Origin: Saccharothrix tamanrassetensis
GTDB taxonomy: Bacteria > Actinomycetota > Actinomycetes > Mycobacteriales > Pseudonocardiaceae
Assembly: GCF_014203665.1 (NCBI RefSeq)
Contig: NZ_JACHJN010000006.1
Span: 1 to 64,000, forward strand
Length of the DNA: 64,000 nucleotides
Reading direction: 5' to 3'
The notes under the pieces are model-generated. The model was not told the DNA's origin, ran no database searches, and was given only the letters and a program-made list of their open reading frames with translations. Below, piece after piece: positions 33,818 through 45,016 of the stretch (within the stretch, counting starts at the first letter, position 1; every line of letters begins with the position of its first letter). A program made the position numbers and the translations under genes.

Positions 33818-34717
33818 ATGCGTACCAGCTTCGTGTTCAGCGAGGTCGTCACCGGCCTGCGCCGGAACGTCACGATGACCATCGCGATGATCCTCACGAC
33901 CGCGATCTCGCTCGGCCTGCTCGGCGGTGGCCTGCTCATCGTCCGCATGGTCGACAAGATGCAGGACAACTACCAGAGCAAGCTCGAAGTGTCCGTCCTG
34001 CTCACCAACGACGTCAGCGCGAACGACAAGGACTGCGCCCAGCAGCCCTGCGCGGGCCTGCGCAGCGCGCTGGAGGCGACGTCCGGGGTGGAGACGGTGG
34101 TCTACGAGAACCGCGAGAAGGGCTACGAGCGGTTCAAGCAGATCTTCGAGGCGCAGCCCGAGCTGGTGAAGCTGGCCCGTCCGGAGGCCATCCCGGCCAC
34201 GTTCCGGGTGAAGCTGGAGGACCCGGCGCGGGCGAACGTCATCGTGCAGGCGTTCACCGGCAAGGCGGGCGTGAAGGCGGTCAACGACCAGGGCGAGTTC
34301 CTCGGTCGGCTGCTGGACGTGTTCAACGGCCTGCGCAACATCGTGCTGGCGTTGGCGCTGATCCAGGCGCTGGCCGCGCTGCTGCTGATCTCCAACACGA
34401 TCCAGGTGTCCGCGTTCACCCGGCGCACCGAGGTCGGCATCATGCGGCTGGTGGGTGCCACGCGCTGGTACACCCAGCTGCCGTTCCTCATCGAGGCGGT
34501 GGTGGCCGGCGTGATCGGCGCGATCGTCGGCGTGGGCGGTCTGGCCTTGATGGTGTTCGGTGCGACCAGGGTCTCGGGGGACCTGTTCACCTCGCAGATC
34601 CTGCCGCCGATGGGCATGCTGGACGTGGTGATCATCTCGCCGATCCTGCTCGGGGTGGCGGTCTTCATCTCCGCGCTGACCGGTTACGTCACGTTGCGGC
34701 TCTACGTGCGGCTGTAA
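33818..34717 (+). CDS. ftsX: cell division membrane protein FtsX
   Basis: 299 residues. One N-terminal membrane segment (MTIAMILTTAISLGLLGGGLL, about 20-40) is followed by an extracytoplasmic domain with a conserved Cys pair (CAQQPC). Three C-terminal segments follow around LALALIQALAALLLISNTIQ, RTEVGIMRLVGATRWYTQLPF and the end. This is the FtsX permease fold, partner of FtsE encoded just upstream. ATG start. Confidence 0.96.
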   Translation: MRTSFVFSEVVTGLRRNVTMTIAMILTTAISLGLLGGGLLIVRMVDKMQDNYQSKLEVSVLLTNDVSANDKDCAQQPCAGLRSALEATSGVETVVYENREKGYERFKQIFEAQPELVKLARPEAIPATFRVKLEDPARANVIVQAFTGKAGVKAVNDQGEFLGRLLDVFNGLRNIVLALALIQALAALLLISNTIQVSAFTRRTEVGIMRLVGATRWYTQLPFLIEAVVAGVIGAIVGVGGLALMVFGATRVSGDLFTSQILPPMGMLDVVIISPILLGVAVFISALTGYVTLRLYVRL

Positions 34718-34812
34718 CCGTCCCCGGCGGCGGGGCCGCTCAGGTGGTTGCAGCTGTTCGGGTGGTCGTCGCCGCGGTTTAAAGGCTGGCGTGCTCACGT
34801 AAGGTTTTCGGC

Positions 34813-35289
34813 ATGGTCAAGGAACGCGGTCAGAAGGTGATCGCGTCGAACCGCAAGGCTCGGCACGACTACACCATCCTCGACACCTTCGAAGCGGGTG
34901 TCGTGCTCGTCGGCACGGAGGTCAAGAGCCTGCGCATGGGCCGGGCGTCCCTGGTGGACGCCTTCGGCCAGGTCGACGACGGCGAGGTGTGGCTGCACGC
35001 CCTGCACATCCCGGAGTACGTGGCCGGCACCTGGACCAACCACGAGGTGCGCCGCAAGCGGAAGCTGCTGCTGCACCGCAAGGAGATCGAGCGGTTGATC
35101 GGCAAGACCAAGGAGAGCGGTCTGTCGCTGATCCCGCTGCAGATGTACTTCAAGGACGGGTACGTCAAGGTGGAGTTGGCGCTGGCGCGGGGCAAGAAGG
35201 CGTACGACAAGCGGCAGGACCTCGCCAAGCGGGATGCCCAGCGGGAGATCCAGAAGGCGCACGGGCGGGCGTTGAAGGGCCGGTACTGA
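34813..35289 (+). CDS. smpB: tmRNA-binding protein SmpB
   Basis: 158 residues, the family length. Landmarks: [43 protein letters not shown], and a basic C-terminal tail [17 protein letters not shown] that reaches the decoding centre. It binds tmRNA for trans-translation. The ssrA gene itself lies 2.2 kb downstream. ATG start. Confidence 0.97.
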   Translation: MVKERGQKVIASNRKARHDYTILDTFEAGVVLVGTEVKSLRMGRASLVDAFGQVDDGEVWLHALHIPEYVAGTWTNHEVRRKRKLLLHRKEIERLIGKTKESGLSLIPLQMYFKDGYVKVELALARGKKAYDKRQDLAKRDAQREIQKAHGRALKGRY

Positions 35290-35376
35290 GGGCCGGGACC
35301 GCGGCCGGTGGCGAGCACGGCCACGAGCTGGTCGACGTGCTCGCGGACCGGGAGCGGTTTTCCGCCCGTGCGTCGG

Positions 35377-36021
35377 TCAGCCCAGGTTGAGGAAGGCCAG
35401 GACGGCTCGCACCCGGCGGTGCTCGGAGTTGCTGGGTTCCAGGCCGAGCTTGGCGAAGATGTTCCCGACGTGCTTCTCCACCGCGCCGTCCGACACGACC
35501 AGCGACTTGGCGATGGCCGCGTTCGACAGGCCCTGGGCCATGAGGCCCAGCACCTCCCGTTCGCGTTGGGTCAGGGAGTCGACCGGGTTGCGCTTGCTGC
35601 GGACCATGAGCTGGGTGATGACCTCGTGGTCGATGCTGGTGCCGCCCTCGGCCACCCGGCGCACCGCCGCCACGAACTCCGAGACGTCGGCCACCCGCTC
35701 CTTGAGCAGGTAGCCGACGCCGCTCGCCCCGCCCGCCAGCAGTTCGACGGCGTAGCGCTCCTCCACGTACTGCGAGAGCACGAGGACCGGCAGGTTCGGG
35801 ACGCGCTTGCGGGCCTCGATGGCGGCTCGCAGGCCCTCGTCGGTGAACGTCGGGGGCATCCGCACGTCGACGATGGCCAGGTCCGGCTTGTGCTCCTCGA
35901 CCGCGGTCAGCAGGGCGTCGCCGTCCTCCACCGCCGCCACCGTCTCGATGCCCTCGTCGGCGAGCAGGCGCTCCACGCCCACCCGGAGGAGGACCGAGTC
36001 CTCGGCGATCACCACGCGCAC
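35377..36021 (-). CDS. NarL/FixJ-type response regulator
   Basis: 214 residues. Receiver domain: acidic pair ED at residues 7-8, phosphoacceptor Asp in AIVDVRMPP (about residue 52), the switch residues near VLVLSQYVEE, and Lys in YLLKERV. LuxR-type HTH from about residue 148: LTQREREVLGLMAQGLSNAAIAKSLVVSDGAVEKHVGNIF. Its start overlaps the end of the histidine kinase gene by 13 nt, so the two form one cognate pair. Confidence 0.94.
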   Translation of the reverse strand: MRVVIAEDSVLLRVGVERLLADEGIETVAAVEDGDALLTAVEEHKPDLAIVDVRMPPTFTDEGLRAAIEARKRVPNLPVLVLSQYVEERYAVELLAGGASGVGYLLKERVADVSEFVAAVRRVAEGGTSIDHEVITQLMVRSKRNPVDSLTQREREVLGLMAQGLSNAAIAKSLVVSDGAVEKHVGNIFAKLGLEPSNSEHRRVRAVLAFLNLG

Positions 36022-37256
36022 GGCAGCTCCGTCCGGATCACGGTCGGCCCCCCGATGGGGCTGACCACCACGACCACGCCGTCAATGGTCGCAGCCCGGT
36101 CCGCCAAGCCCGCCAGCCCTCCTCCCGGACGGATCTGGGCGCCGCCGTGGCCGTTGTCGGTGACCTCCACGACCACGGAGTTCTCCGTTCGGGTGACCCG
36201 CACGGCCGCCTGCGTCGCGCCCGCGTGCTTGGCGATGTTGGTCAGGGCCTCGGCGACGGTGAAGTAGGCGGTGCTCTCCACCGCTGTCGGCGGGCGGGGC
36301 TCCACGTCCACGGAGACGTCCACCGGGATGGGGCACCGCGCGGCCAGCGACGACAGGGCGGCGTCCAGGCCCCGGTCGCCCAGCACCGACGGGTAGATGC
36401 CCCGGGCCAGGTCGCGGAGTTCGGAAATGGCCAGTTTCGCGTCGGCGTGGGCCTCGGCGATCAGCTCGGCGGCCGCGTCGGGGTCGGACTCCATCTTGCT
36501 GCGCGCCCGGCCCAGGCCCATGGCGACGGCGACCAGGCGCTGCTGCGCGCCGTCGTGCAGGTCGCGCTCGATGCGCCGGCGCTCGGCCTCCGCCGCCTCC
36601 ACGCCGCGGGCGCGGCTGGCGGACAGCCGACCCGTCTCGGCTTCCAGCACGCTGGTGCGGGACGGGCCGAGCAGCGACTTCGCCAGCGCCGCGTGACCCC
36701 GGCCGGTGGCCTTGACCAGGGGCAGCACGATCAGGCCCAGGGCGATGCCCAGGACGCTGACCGGGATGGCACTGGCGAACGAGTCGATCAGCCACACCGA
36801 GTTGCCGACGCTGACCTCGAAGTTGTTGGGCAGCCACTGGTAGTAGACCGGGAAGAAGGTCAGCGACAGCACGGCCGGCCACAGCGCCACCACCATCGCG
36901 AACTCGACGACGCCCAGCGGCAGCATCAGCATCCAGTAGCCGAAGTCCCGCCAGGTCGCCGGATCGGTCATCATCGCCTTGGTCCGCTCGAACAGCGTGC
37001 CCTCCGGCCGCGGCCGGTACGGGGGCGGGATCTCCACGCCCAGCGTCACGCGCAGCCACGACCGCTCGACGGTCGCCGCGCCGCGCGCCAGCAGCAGGGT
37101 CAGCGCCAGCAGCGGGAAGCCGACCCACACCACCATCGTGCCGACGCTGACCGCGAGCAAGGGCACCAGCAGGCAGAACCAGAAGATGCCGGTGACCAGG
37201 TTGAGCAGGAAGTACCCGCTGGTCCGTGCGATGTCCGGGTTGGCCCGCGTCGTCAT
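36009..37256 (-). CDS. sensor histidine kinase, HisKA_3 type
   Basis: 415 residues from ATG 37256. The first 200 residues hold membrane segments in two pairs, the actinobacterial sensor domain type (about 18-55 and 118-165). The phosphoacceptor His lies in ERRRIERDLHDGAQQRLVAVAMGLG (about residue 232). The ATP-binding HATPase domain shows FTVAEALTNIAKHAGA (N box), DNGHGG (G1) and GGLAGLADRAATIDG (G2). It senses a membrane-related signal and phosphorylates the overlapping response regulator. The signal is not known. Confidence 0.93.
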   Translation of the reverse strand: MTTRANPDIARTSGYFLLNLVTGIFWFCLLVPLLAVSVGTMVVWVGFPLLALTLLLARGAATVERSWLRVTLGVEIPPPYRPRPEGTLFERTKAMMTDPATWRDFGYWMLMLPLGVVEFAMVVALWPAVLSLTFFPVYYQWLPNNFEVSVGNSVWLIDSFASAIPVSVLGIALGLIVLPLVKATGRGHAALAKSLLGPSRTSVLEAETGRLSASRARGVEAAEAERRRIERDLHDGAQQRLVAVAMGLGRARSKMESDPDAAAELIAEAHADAKLAISELRDLARGIYPSVLGDRGLDAALSSLAARCPIPVDVSVDVEPRPPTAVESTAYFTVAEALTNIAKHAGATQAAVRVTRTENSVVVEVTDNGHGGAQIRPGGGLAGLADRAATIDGVVVVVSPIGGPTVIRTELPCAW

Positions 37257-37443
37257 GTTCCCCACCTTCACGCCTGATGTACCCGACCAGCATCGCCCGT
37301 TCGCGCGGCCGAAACCATCAGGTCGGCCGGCGTGCGAGGGGTGGGGGCAGCCCTACCTGCCGGCGGTCCGCCACGCCCGAGCGTATTGGGAATGAGCCGA
37401 GGGGCTGGACGCGTTATGCTGTGTGGAAGCAAGTCCCGGACCA

Positions 37444-37813
37444 GGGGGTGAACGGTTTCGACTTTGTGCGTTGATTCAAGGGAAGCGTGCCGGTGCAGGC
37501 GAGAGACCACCGTAAGCGTCATCGCAAACCAATAAGCGCCGAGTCTAACGACCAGCGCGCGTTCGCCCTCGCCGCCTGAGGCTAGGAGCGACGCTGTCGG
37601 CCCGGAGGAGCCTCCGCTCCGGTCGCCGGCATCAGCTAGGAGGCTCACCTCCGCTCCCGGTCACGGGGAGCGGTCGGGACACCCACAGTGGCTGGGCTCA
37701 TCACGACGACTTGTCCGCGTGATCGTCGGGGCCGAGTAGAGATGTAGCGGACTGCGCACGGAGAAGCCTTGTTGAGACGGCAGAGGACCCGGGTTCGATT
37801 CCCGGCACCTCCA
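37444..37813 (+). ncRNA. ssrA: transfer-messenger RNA (tmRNA)
   Basis: 370 nt. The 5' GGGGGTG pairs with 3' CACCTCC (one G-U) to make the acceptor stem; the T arm is GGGTTCGATTCCC; CCA is not encoded. Typical 5' text GAACGGTTTCGACTTT follows. The tag frame at 37538-37579 reads GCC GAG TCT ... TGA, giving the peptide AESNDQRAFALAA with the usual ALAA degradation end. SmpB, its partner, is 2.2 kb upstream. Confidence 0.97.
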
Positions 37814-37819
37814 CGGCCT

Positions 37820-37861
37820 CGGCCGACCCATGTTCGCGGAGAGCGCGAACCGGGTCGGCCG
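37820..37861 (+). terminator. tmRNA terminator
   Basis: CGGCCGACCC and GGGTCGGCCG form a 10-bp stem, with an inner GTTCGCG/CGCGAAC stem, followed by TTGTGCTTT, 6 nt after the tmRNA 3' end. Confidence 0.88.
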
Positions 37862-37888
37862 TTGTGCTTTCCGGGGGGTGCGACCCCC

Positions 37889-38019
37889 GGGCCCCGCCCG
37901 GAGGGCTGCGCCCCCGGGCCCCGCCCGGAGGGCTGCGCCCCCGGGCCCCGCCCGGAGGGCTGCGCCCCCGGACCCCTGCTCGGGGCTGCGCCCCGGACCC
38001 CTGCTCGGGGCTGCGCCCC
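37889..38019. repeat. GC-rich tandem repeats after ssrA
   Basis: Three exact 27-bp copies (37889-37915, 37916-37942, 37943-37969) are followed by two exact copies of a related 25-bp unit (37970-37994, 37995-38019). Each unit contains GGCTGCGCCCC and can fold on itself. The rest to 38119 is a G-rich tract (GGGGTGGGGCGG). No coding content is believable here, although all frames stay open by composition. Confidence 0.85.
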
Positions 38020-38119
38020 GGACCCCGCCTGGGGCGGGGTGGGGCGGGGCGGTTGGGTGGGGGCAGCGTGGGCTGGGTGGGGGGATGCAGGGTGGGGGTG
38101 CAGAGGCGCGTGGGGTGGC

Positions 38120-39712
<1,593 letters not shown>

Positions 39713-39811
39713 TCATCGAGGACACCGTTCACGAGGGTGGCCACGGAGTGTGGTTCGGTGGACAACTCAGCGTGGAAGTGGTCGGACCGCCGGTCGAGCA
39801 CCGCCGAGGAG

Positions 39812-42145
39812 CTAGCGGCGGGCCGGGGCGGCGGTCATCGGGTCCTCCGGCCAGCGGTGCTTCGGGTAACGGCCGCGCAGTTCGGACCGGACCCGCGGGT
39901 AGCCCGTGCGCCAGAACGAAGCGAGGTCGCCGGTCACCGCCGTGGGACGGCCGGCGGGCGAGAGCAGGTGCAGCACGACGGGAACCCGGCCGCCTGCCAG
40001 GCGCGGGGTTTCCGTCCAGCCGAAGACCTCCTGGACCTTGACGGGCAGCACGGGCTCGGGGCCCGAGTAGTCGACGCGGATCCTGGACCCGGACGGGACT
40101 TCCAGCCGGTCCGGCGCCAGTTCGTCGAACTTCGCGGCGGCGGGCCAGGGGAGGAGCCGGCGCGTGACCTGCTCGCCGCTGATCTTCCCCAGGTCGGCCC
40201 GCTTGCGCGCGTTGCCCAGGTCGATGACGGCCAGGAGGGCGTCGTCGTCCACGGAGGGCCACGGGTCGCCGAGGACCCGGTGCAGGAACGCCATGCGCTC
40301 GCGGGTGCGCAGGCCGTCGGCGTCCCAGCGGAGGAGGGCCAGGCCTTCCGCGCGCAGGCCGGTGAGCAGGGCGGTCCGGATCGCCTCCGGGGTGCGCAGT
40401 GGCTTGGCGGACAACGTGATCGCGCCGAGCTTGAGCAGGCGCTCGGTCACCACGTCGCCGTCCCAGCGGATGTCGTCCTGTTCGGCGAGCAGGGCCGGGG
40501 CGGCTTGGCGGGCCAGGTCTTCGGACGCGCGGGCGGCGAGTCTGATCCGGCCTTGGCTGCGTCCCGGCTCACGGTCCGCGATGGCGACGGCGAGCCATTC
40601 CGAGTCGCCGAGGCCGCTGCCGGGCGGGAGTTCGGCGGCGGTGCCGCCTGCCATCAGGTAGTTGGGGGAACCGGGAGAACGCCTGCGCGCCAGGCGTTCC
40701 GGGTAGGCGAGGGCGACCACGAGGGCCTGGGCGTCCACCCGGTCGGTCACGGTCGGCGTGGTCCCGCCTTCCGCGACCAGCTTGGTCAGGCGCCGCACTT
40801 CGCGCGGATCCGCTTGGCGCGTCGACAGTTCCACTCCCTCGGAGGTGCGGTCGTTGTCCAGCAGCGACACGACCTCGGCCGCTGTGCGAGGGCCGACCAG
40901 GGCGGCGCCGTCCAACAACGCCCGTGCCAGCCGCGGGTGCAGGCCGAGGTCGGCCATGCGTCGGCCGCGGTCCGTGGCGCCTCGGTCGTCCAGTGCTCCC
41001 AACGCTTTCAGCACGGCGCGTCCGGCGTCCAGCGCACCGGGCGGCGGGGCGTCCCACCAACCCAGGCCCTCGCCGGTCGGCACTCCCCAACACGCCAGCT
41101 CCAAGGCCAGCCTGGTCAGGTCGGCGGTGCGGATCTCCGGCTCCGGGTAGCGCGGCAGCGTGCTGTGCTCGTGCTCCGGCCAGCACCGGTACACCCGGCC
41201 GGGCGCTTCACGGCCCGCGCGTCCCGCCCGCTGGTCGGCCACCGCCGCGCTCACCCGCACCGTCGCCAAGCCCGCGAGCCCCCGCCGGTGGTCCACGCGC
41301 GGCACGCGGGACAGCCCCGAGTCGACCACCGCGCGCACGCCGGGCACGGTCAGGCTGGACTCGGCGATCGCGGTCGCGAGCACGACCCGTCGCCGGGTGC
41401 CGGGCTTCAGTGCCGCGTCCTGCACGCCGGACGCGAGCCGGCCGTGCAGCGGCACTACGTCGACACCGTCCAGCAGCGCCGTGCACCGGCGGATCTCCGC
41501 CACGCCGGGCAGGAAAGCGAGCACGTCACCGTCCACTTCGGACAGGGCGCGGCGAATCGCTCGTGCGACGACGTTCTCGACGCGTTCGTTCCGGGTCGGT
41601 GGTACGTACGCCAGGTCGACCGGATGGGTGCGCGCGGACACCCGGACCACCGGGGCGTGCCCGAGCAGGTCGGCCAGGCGGTCGGCGGCGACCGTCGCGG
41701 AGGTCGCCAGCAGTCGCAGGTCCGGCCGCAGCCCGGCCCGGGCGTCCAGCAGCAGGGCCAGCAGGAGGTCGGCGTCCAGGTGCCGTTCGTGGCACTCGTC
41801 CAGCAGCACGGTGCCGACGCCGGCGAGTTCCGGGTCGTGCTGCAGCCGCCGCACGAGCAACCCCGACGTCACGACCTCGATGCGGGTGTCGCGGGACGTC
41901 CGCCGGTCGCCGCGCACCGCGTAGCCGACGGTCCGGCCGACCGGCTCGCCGAGCAGGCTCGCCATCCGCGCGGCGGCGGCGCGGGCGGCGATGCGGCGGG
42001 GTTCGGCGACGACCACCCGGCCCTCCAGCGCGAGCGGCACGAGGGTCGTCTTGCCCGTGCCCGGCGGCGCGACCAGCACCGTCGAGCCGTGTGCGGCCAG
42101 GGTGCGCACCAGTTCGTCCAGCACTCCGGCGATCGGCAGTTCCAC
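39812..42145 (-). CDS. hrpB: ATP-dependent RNA helicase HrpB
   Basis: 777 residues from GTG 42145. DExH-box motifs: Walker A APPGTGKTT (residues about 25-33), motif Ia EPRRIAARAAAARM, motif II LLDECHERHLD, motif III LLATSATV, motif V VVLATAIAESSLTVPGV, motif VI DQRAGRAGREAPG. A ratchet/winged-helix region and the HrpB C-terminal domain follow (ending near RYPKHRWPEDP, a very typical end). A bacterial DEAH helicase whose RNA substrate is unknown. The frame is open further upstream, but this start gives the family N-terminus. Confidence 0.94.
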   Translation of the reverse strand: MELPIAGVLDELVRTLAAHGSTVLVAPPGTGKTTLVPLALEGRVVVAEPRRIAARAAAARMASLLGEPVGRTVGYAVRGDRRTSRDTRIEVVTSGLLVRRLQHDPELAGVGTVLLDECHERHLDADLLLALLLDARAGLRPDLRLLATSATVAADRLADLLGHAPVVRVSARTHPVDLAYVPPTRNERVENVVARAIRRALSEVDGDVLAFLPGVAEIRRCTALLDGVDVVPLHGRLASGVQDAALKPGTRRRVVLATAIAESSLTVPGVRAVVDSGLSRVPRVDHRRGLAGLATVRVSAAVADQRAGRAGREAPGRVYRCWPEHEHSTLPRYPEPEIRTADLTRLALELACWGVPTGEGLGWWDAPPPGALDAGRAVLKALGALDDRGATDRGRRMADLGLHPRLARALLDGAALVGPRTAAEVVSLLDNDRTSEGVELSTRQADPREVRRLTKLVAEGGTTPTVTDRVDAQALVVALAYPERLARRRSPGSPNYLMAGGTAAELPPGSGLGDSEWLAVAIADREPGRSQGRIRLAARASEDLARQAAPALLAEQDDIRWDGDVVTERLLKLGAITLSAKPLRTPEAIRTALLTGLRAEGLALLRWDADGLRTRERMAFLHRVLGDPWPSVDDDALLAVIDLGNARKRADLGKISGEQVTRRLLPWPAAAKFDELAPDRLEVPSGSRIRVDYSGPEPVLPVKVQEVFGWTETPRLAGGRVPVVLHLLSPAGRPTAVTGDLASFWRTGYPRVRSELRGRYPKHRWPEDPMTAAPARR

Positions 42146-42377
42146 GGTGACCCAGTGTGGCCCTCCTCCGGATCGGCGCGGTACGGAGGTGCGCCAGGGC
42201 ACATCGGCCCCCGCGAGGCGCTACGCACCGTTCCCGCAGTTCTGCGCTGGTGCGGCCATTTGCGCGACCTGCCGCCCCCGACGGGTGGCGAGTGTTCCGA
42301 CGTCTGTCCACCCCGGACTAGCGTGGGTCGTGGTCGACCATCGCCGGCCACAAATACGCAGGTAGAGGGGCACAACA

Positions 42378-43013
42378 ATGTCTATTGTGGAGCAAGGGGC
42401 AGAGGTCGCGCCGCCGGTCGGCGTCGAGTTCACGCTGACCGTCGTGAACGACACGACCGAACCGACCAACGTGATGATCTTCCCCACCGCCCCCGCCGTG
42501 GTCCCGGGCAGTCCGGTGGTGTGGCGGTCGTTCGACCTGGGACCGGACCAGTCCGCCGTGCTGGAGTGGCGGCACACCCTCAACTTCGTGCGCGGCACCC
42601 TGACCGACTTCGGTCCGGGGCAGGACTACGACCCGGTGCAGATCGTCGAGGCGGTGCCGGGGCAGTCGAACCAGGTGACGTTGGCGCTGGTCGACGGGGA
42701 GCTCGCGCTGGTCGGGCAGCAGGCCGGACCGCCCGGGACGCTGCTGGTCGTCCAGGACCCGAGCGTGCCGCCGGGATCGGGCAACGTGGGCGTCGGCATC
42801 GCCGGGCTCGGCACGTTCGTCGCGCTCGCCGAGCCCGGCGTGAAGCAGGGCTACGGGTACGCGCCGCAGTTCTCCATCGGCACCGGCACCTACCGGCAGG
42901 GTCAGCTCTTCAGCACCATGGGCATCAACACGCAGGCGCCGCTCGACTACCCGGGCGGTGCGACGACGGCGACCGCCGTGTTCGACGGGACCGGCTGGAA
43001 CATCTCCTACTGA
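42378..43013 (+). CDS. hypothetical beta-rich protein
   Basis: 211 residues with no signal peptide, cysteine or membrane segment. Alternating hydrophobic strands (EFTLTVVNDTTEPTNVMIF, NQVTLALVDGELALVG, GTLLVVQDPS, NVGVGIAGLGTFVAL) suggest two beta sandwiches. The end KQGYGYAPQFSIGTGTYRQG is Gly/Tyr-rich. No family recognised. The start of the N-terminal domain recalls strand patterns of fungal-lectin-like or tectonin proteins, but too weakly to name. ATG start; followed after 62 nt by a glycosyltransferase gene on the same strand. Confidence 0.7.
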   Translation: MSIVEQGAEVAPPVGVEFTLTVVNDTTEPTNVMIFPTAPAVVPGSPVVWRSFDLGPDQSAVLEWRHTLNFVRGTLTDFGPGQDYDPVQIVEAVPGQSNQVTLALVDGELALVGQQAGPPGTLLVVQDPSVPPGSGNVGVGIAGLGTFVALAEPGVKQGYGYAPQFSIGTGTYRQGQLFSTMGINTQAPLDYPGGATTATAVFDGTGWNISY

Positions 43014-43075
43014 CCTGGCCCGCGCGAGCTGGAACGAACGGCCTCCGCGGGAGCCGGTGTGCCACTGTGGACCCC

Positions 43076-44176
43076 ATGGGGAAATGGGGTGCCCTCGGCG
43101 CGGCGGTGACGCTCGCCCGTGCGGCGTGGACGGTGCGGACGTGGCAGCAGGTCCAGCGGTTGCCGAGGACTTCCGTGGACGCCGGGTCGGTGACCGTGGT
43201 CGTGCCCGCGCGGGACGAGGAAGCGAACATCGACCGCTGCCTCACCGGCCTGCGCGGGCAGGACTACCCGCACCTGCGGATCGTGGTGGTGGACGACGCG
43301 TCGACCGACCGGACCGCGCAGGTCGTGCGCCGGCACGCCGCCGAGGACCCGCGCGTCCGGCTCGTGACCAGCGCCGGACCGCCGTCCGGTTGGGCGGGCA
43401 AGGTGCATGCCATGCACCTGGGCGCGGAGGCCGCCGAGTCGGAGTGGCTGCTGTTCGTGGACGCCGACACGGAGGCCGCGCCCGACCTGGTGGGGCGGCT
43501 GCTCGCGGCGACCGAGCGGGACGACGTGGACCTGGTGTCGACGGCCGGGCGTTCCACCACCGTGAACGCCGGGTGGTGGCTGTTGCTGCCGCCGACGAAC
43601 GTGCTGCTGTTCGAGAGCACGTCGGTGGACGGCAGTCGCGGGAAAGCGCTGGCGGTCGGGCACTGCATCCTGGTCAGCCGCACGGCCTACGACCAGTCGG
43701 GCGGCTGGCGGGCGATCGCCGGGACGCGGGCGGACGACGTGGCGTTCGCCACGCTGATCCGGGACACCGGCGGGCGGACCCGGTACGTGGACGGGACCGA
43801 CTCGCTGACCACGGCGGGCCTGTCGACGTTCGGCGAGACGTACCGGTCCATGCGCAAGAGCCTGGTCGCGGGCACGTCGATGTACGCCAAGGGACCGGCG
43901 AGCGCGTTCCTCGCGCTGGGCGGTGCCGGGCTTGCGCAGATCGCATACGGGCTGGTCCCGGTCGTGACGACGCTGCGCGGCTCGAAGCGCGGCACGTTGG
44001 CGTGGCTCGGGCACTCGCTGGCGCACTGGGCGTACCTCAGGCGCGTTCGGCAACCCGAACCGGCGGCGCTGCTGGGGCCGTTGTCGACGGTGGCGTTCGG
44101 CGTGCTGATGCTGGACGCGGCGTGGCACGCGCTGCGCGGCGGGGCGACCTGGAAGGGCCGCGACGTGCGAGGCTGA
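43076..44176 (+). CDS. glycosyltransferase family 2, membrane-associated
   Basis: 366 residues. GT-A fold: TVVVPARDEEANIDRCL, then VVDDASTDRT, the DxD-type FVDADTEAAPD, and a later ARADDVAFATLI (acceptor-side acidic pair). C-terminal hydrophobic segments (about 285-305 and 335-355) anchor it to the membrane. The sequence resembles hopanoid- and carotenoid-type (HpnB/CruC-like) glycosyltransferases. The acceptor is not certain. ATG 43076 is chosen; GTG 43067 is also possible. The next gene starts 5 nt after its stop. Confidence 0.88.
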   Translation: MGKWGALGAAVTLARAAWTVRTWQQVQRLPRTSVDAGSVTVVVPARDEEANIDRCLTGLRGQDYPHLRIVVVDDASTDRTAQVVRRHAAEDPRVRLVTSAGPPSGWAGKVHAMHLGAEAAESEWLLFVDADTEAAPDLVGRLLAATERDDVDLVSTAGRSTTVNAGWWLLLPPTNVLLFESTSVDGSRGKALAVGHCILVSRTAYDQSGGWRAIAGTRADDVAFATLIRDTGGRTRYVDGTDSLTTAGLSTFGETYRSMRKSLVAGTSMYAKGPASAFLALGGAGLAQIAYGLVPVVTTLRGSKRGTLAWLGHSLAHWAYLRRVRQPEPAALLGPLSTVAFGVLMLDAAWHALRGGATWKGRDVRG

Positions 44177-44180
44177 CCAG

Positions 44181-44990
44181 GTGGTTGATCCGCTGCACGA
44201 CCCCGACGACCCCGAACTGCTGGACCCGTACCGGGCACGTGAGCTGGCCGGGCTGGTGGAGGCGGCGCGGCTGGCGTCGGGTGCGGTCCGGTACGGCAAG
44301 GTCGGGCGGGTCGGGTGCGCCCAGGTGGTGGTGAACCGGGACAACCCGCTGCCGCTGGGGAACCACGCCTGCGCGCTGTACGGCTCGTCGGCGGAGGTCG
44401 CGGGCACGCTGATGCGGCTGGAGCAATCGTTTGCGGACGTGGGGCGGGCCGAGGCGGTGGTGTACGCGTCGCCGACCACGGTGGCCGAGATCGAGGGCAT
44501 CGCGGACGACGCCGGCTGGTACGCGGTCGAGGAGTCGCTGGCCGTCGTGCACCGGGGAGCGGTCCGCGAGTCGACCGTGCGGGCGGCCGTGGACGCGGAT
44601 CTCGAAGGCATGGCCGTGCTGCTCGCCGACGACCTGGGCACGGACCCGGCGCGGCTCGTGCGGCACCTCGGGCAGCGGCTGGACGACCCGCGCTGCGTGT
44701 TCGTCGCGGTGGACGACGGGGACCGGCTCGCCGGGTTCGCGGCCGGCTTCGGCGAGCGCGGCGTCGGGCTGGTCGAGCACGTCGTGGTGCGGCCGGCGCG
44801 GCGGCGTCGGGGCGTCGGGTCGGCGCTGGTGAACGGTGTGGTGGCCGCCCTGCACGACCTCGGGGCGCTGCTGGTGGTCGCGCACGTGGCCGAGGGCGGG
44901 GCGGGGGAGCGGTTCGCGGAGGCGTGCGGGTTCGAGACCGGTTATCCGGTCACGGCGTATGCACGCAGGGTCGACGAGCTGTTGGATTGA
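44181..44990 (+). CDS. GNAT family acetyltransferase with extra N-terminal domain
   Basis: 269 residues. The first 130 residues form a separate alpha/beta domain (GHACALYGSSAEV-like NHACALYGSSAEV). The GNAT domain then shows FAAGFGERGVGLVEHVVVRPARRRRGVGSALV with the R-x-x-G-x-G/A loop and the late GERFAEACGFETGYPV. GTG start 4 nt after the glycosyltransferase stop, so likely one transcript. Substrate unknown. Confidence 0.86.
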   Translation: MVDPLHDPDDPELLDPYRARELAGLVEAARLASGAVRYGKVGRVGCAQVVVNRDNPLPLGNHACALYGSSAEVAGTLMRLEQSFADVGRAEAVVYASPTTVAEIEGIADDAGWYAVEESLAVVHRGAVRESTVRAAVDADLEGMAVLLADDLGTDPARLVRHLGQRLDDPRCVFVAVDDGDRLAGFAAGFGERGVGLVEHVVVRPARRRRGVGSALVNGVVAALHDLGALLVVAHVAEGGAGERFAEACGFETGYPVTAYARRVDELLD

Positions 44991-45016
44991 GCTTTTGGTT
45001 GCCCTACCGCATATCC

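Noticed and set aside
39737..43075. Upstream part of a 1479-codon plus-strand frame ending in the glycosyltransferase
   Set aside because: The first 1110 codons are antisense to hrpB and lack domain features. Only the part from 43076 is a real gene.
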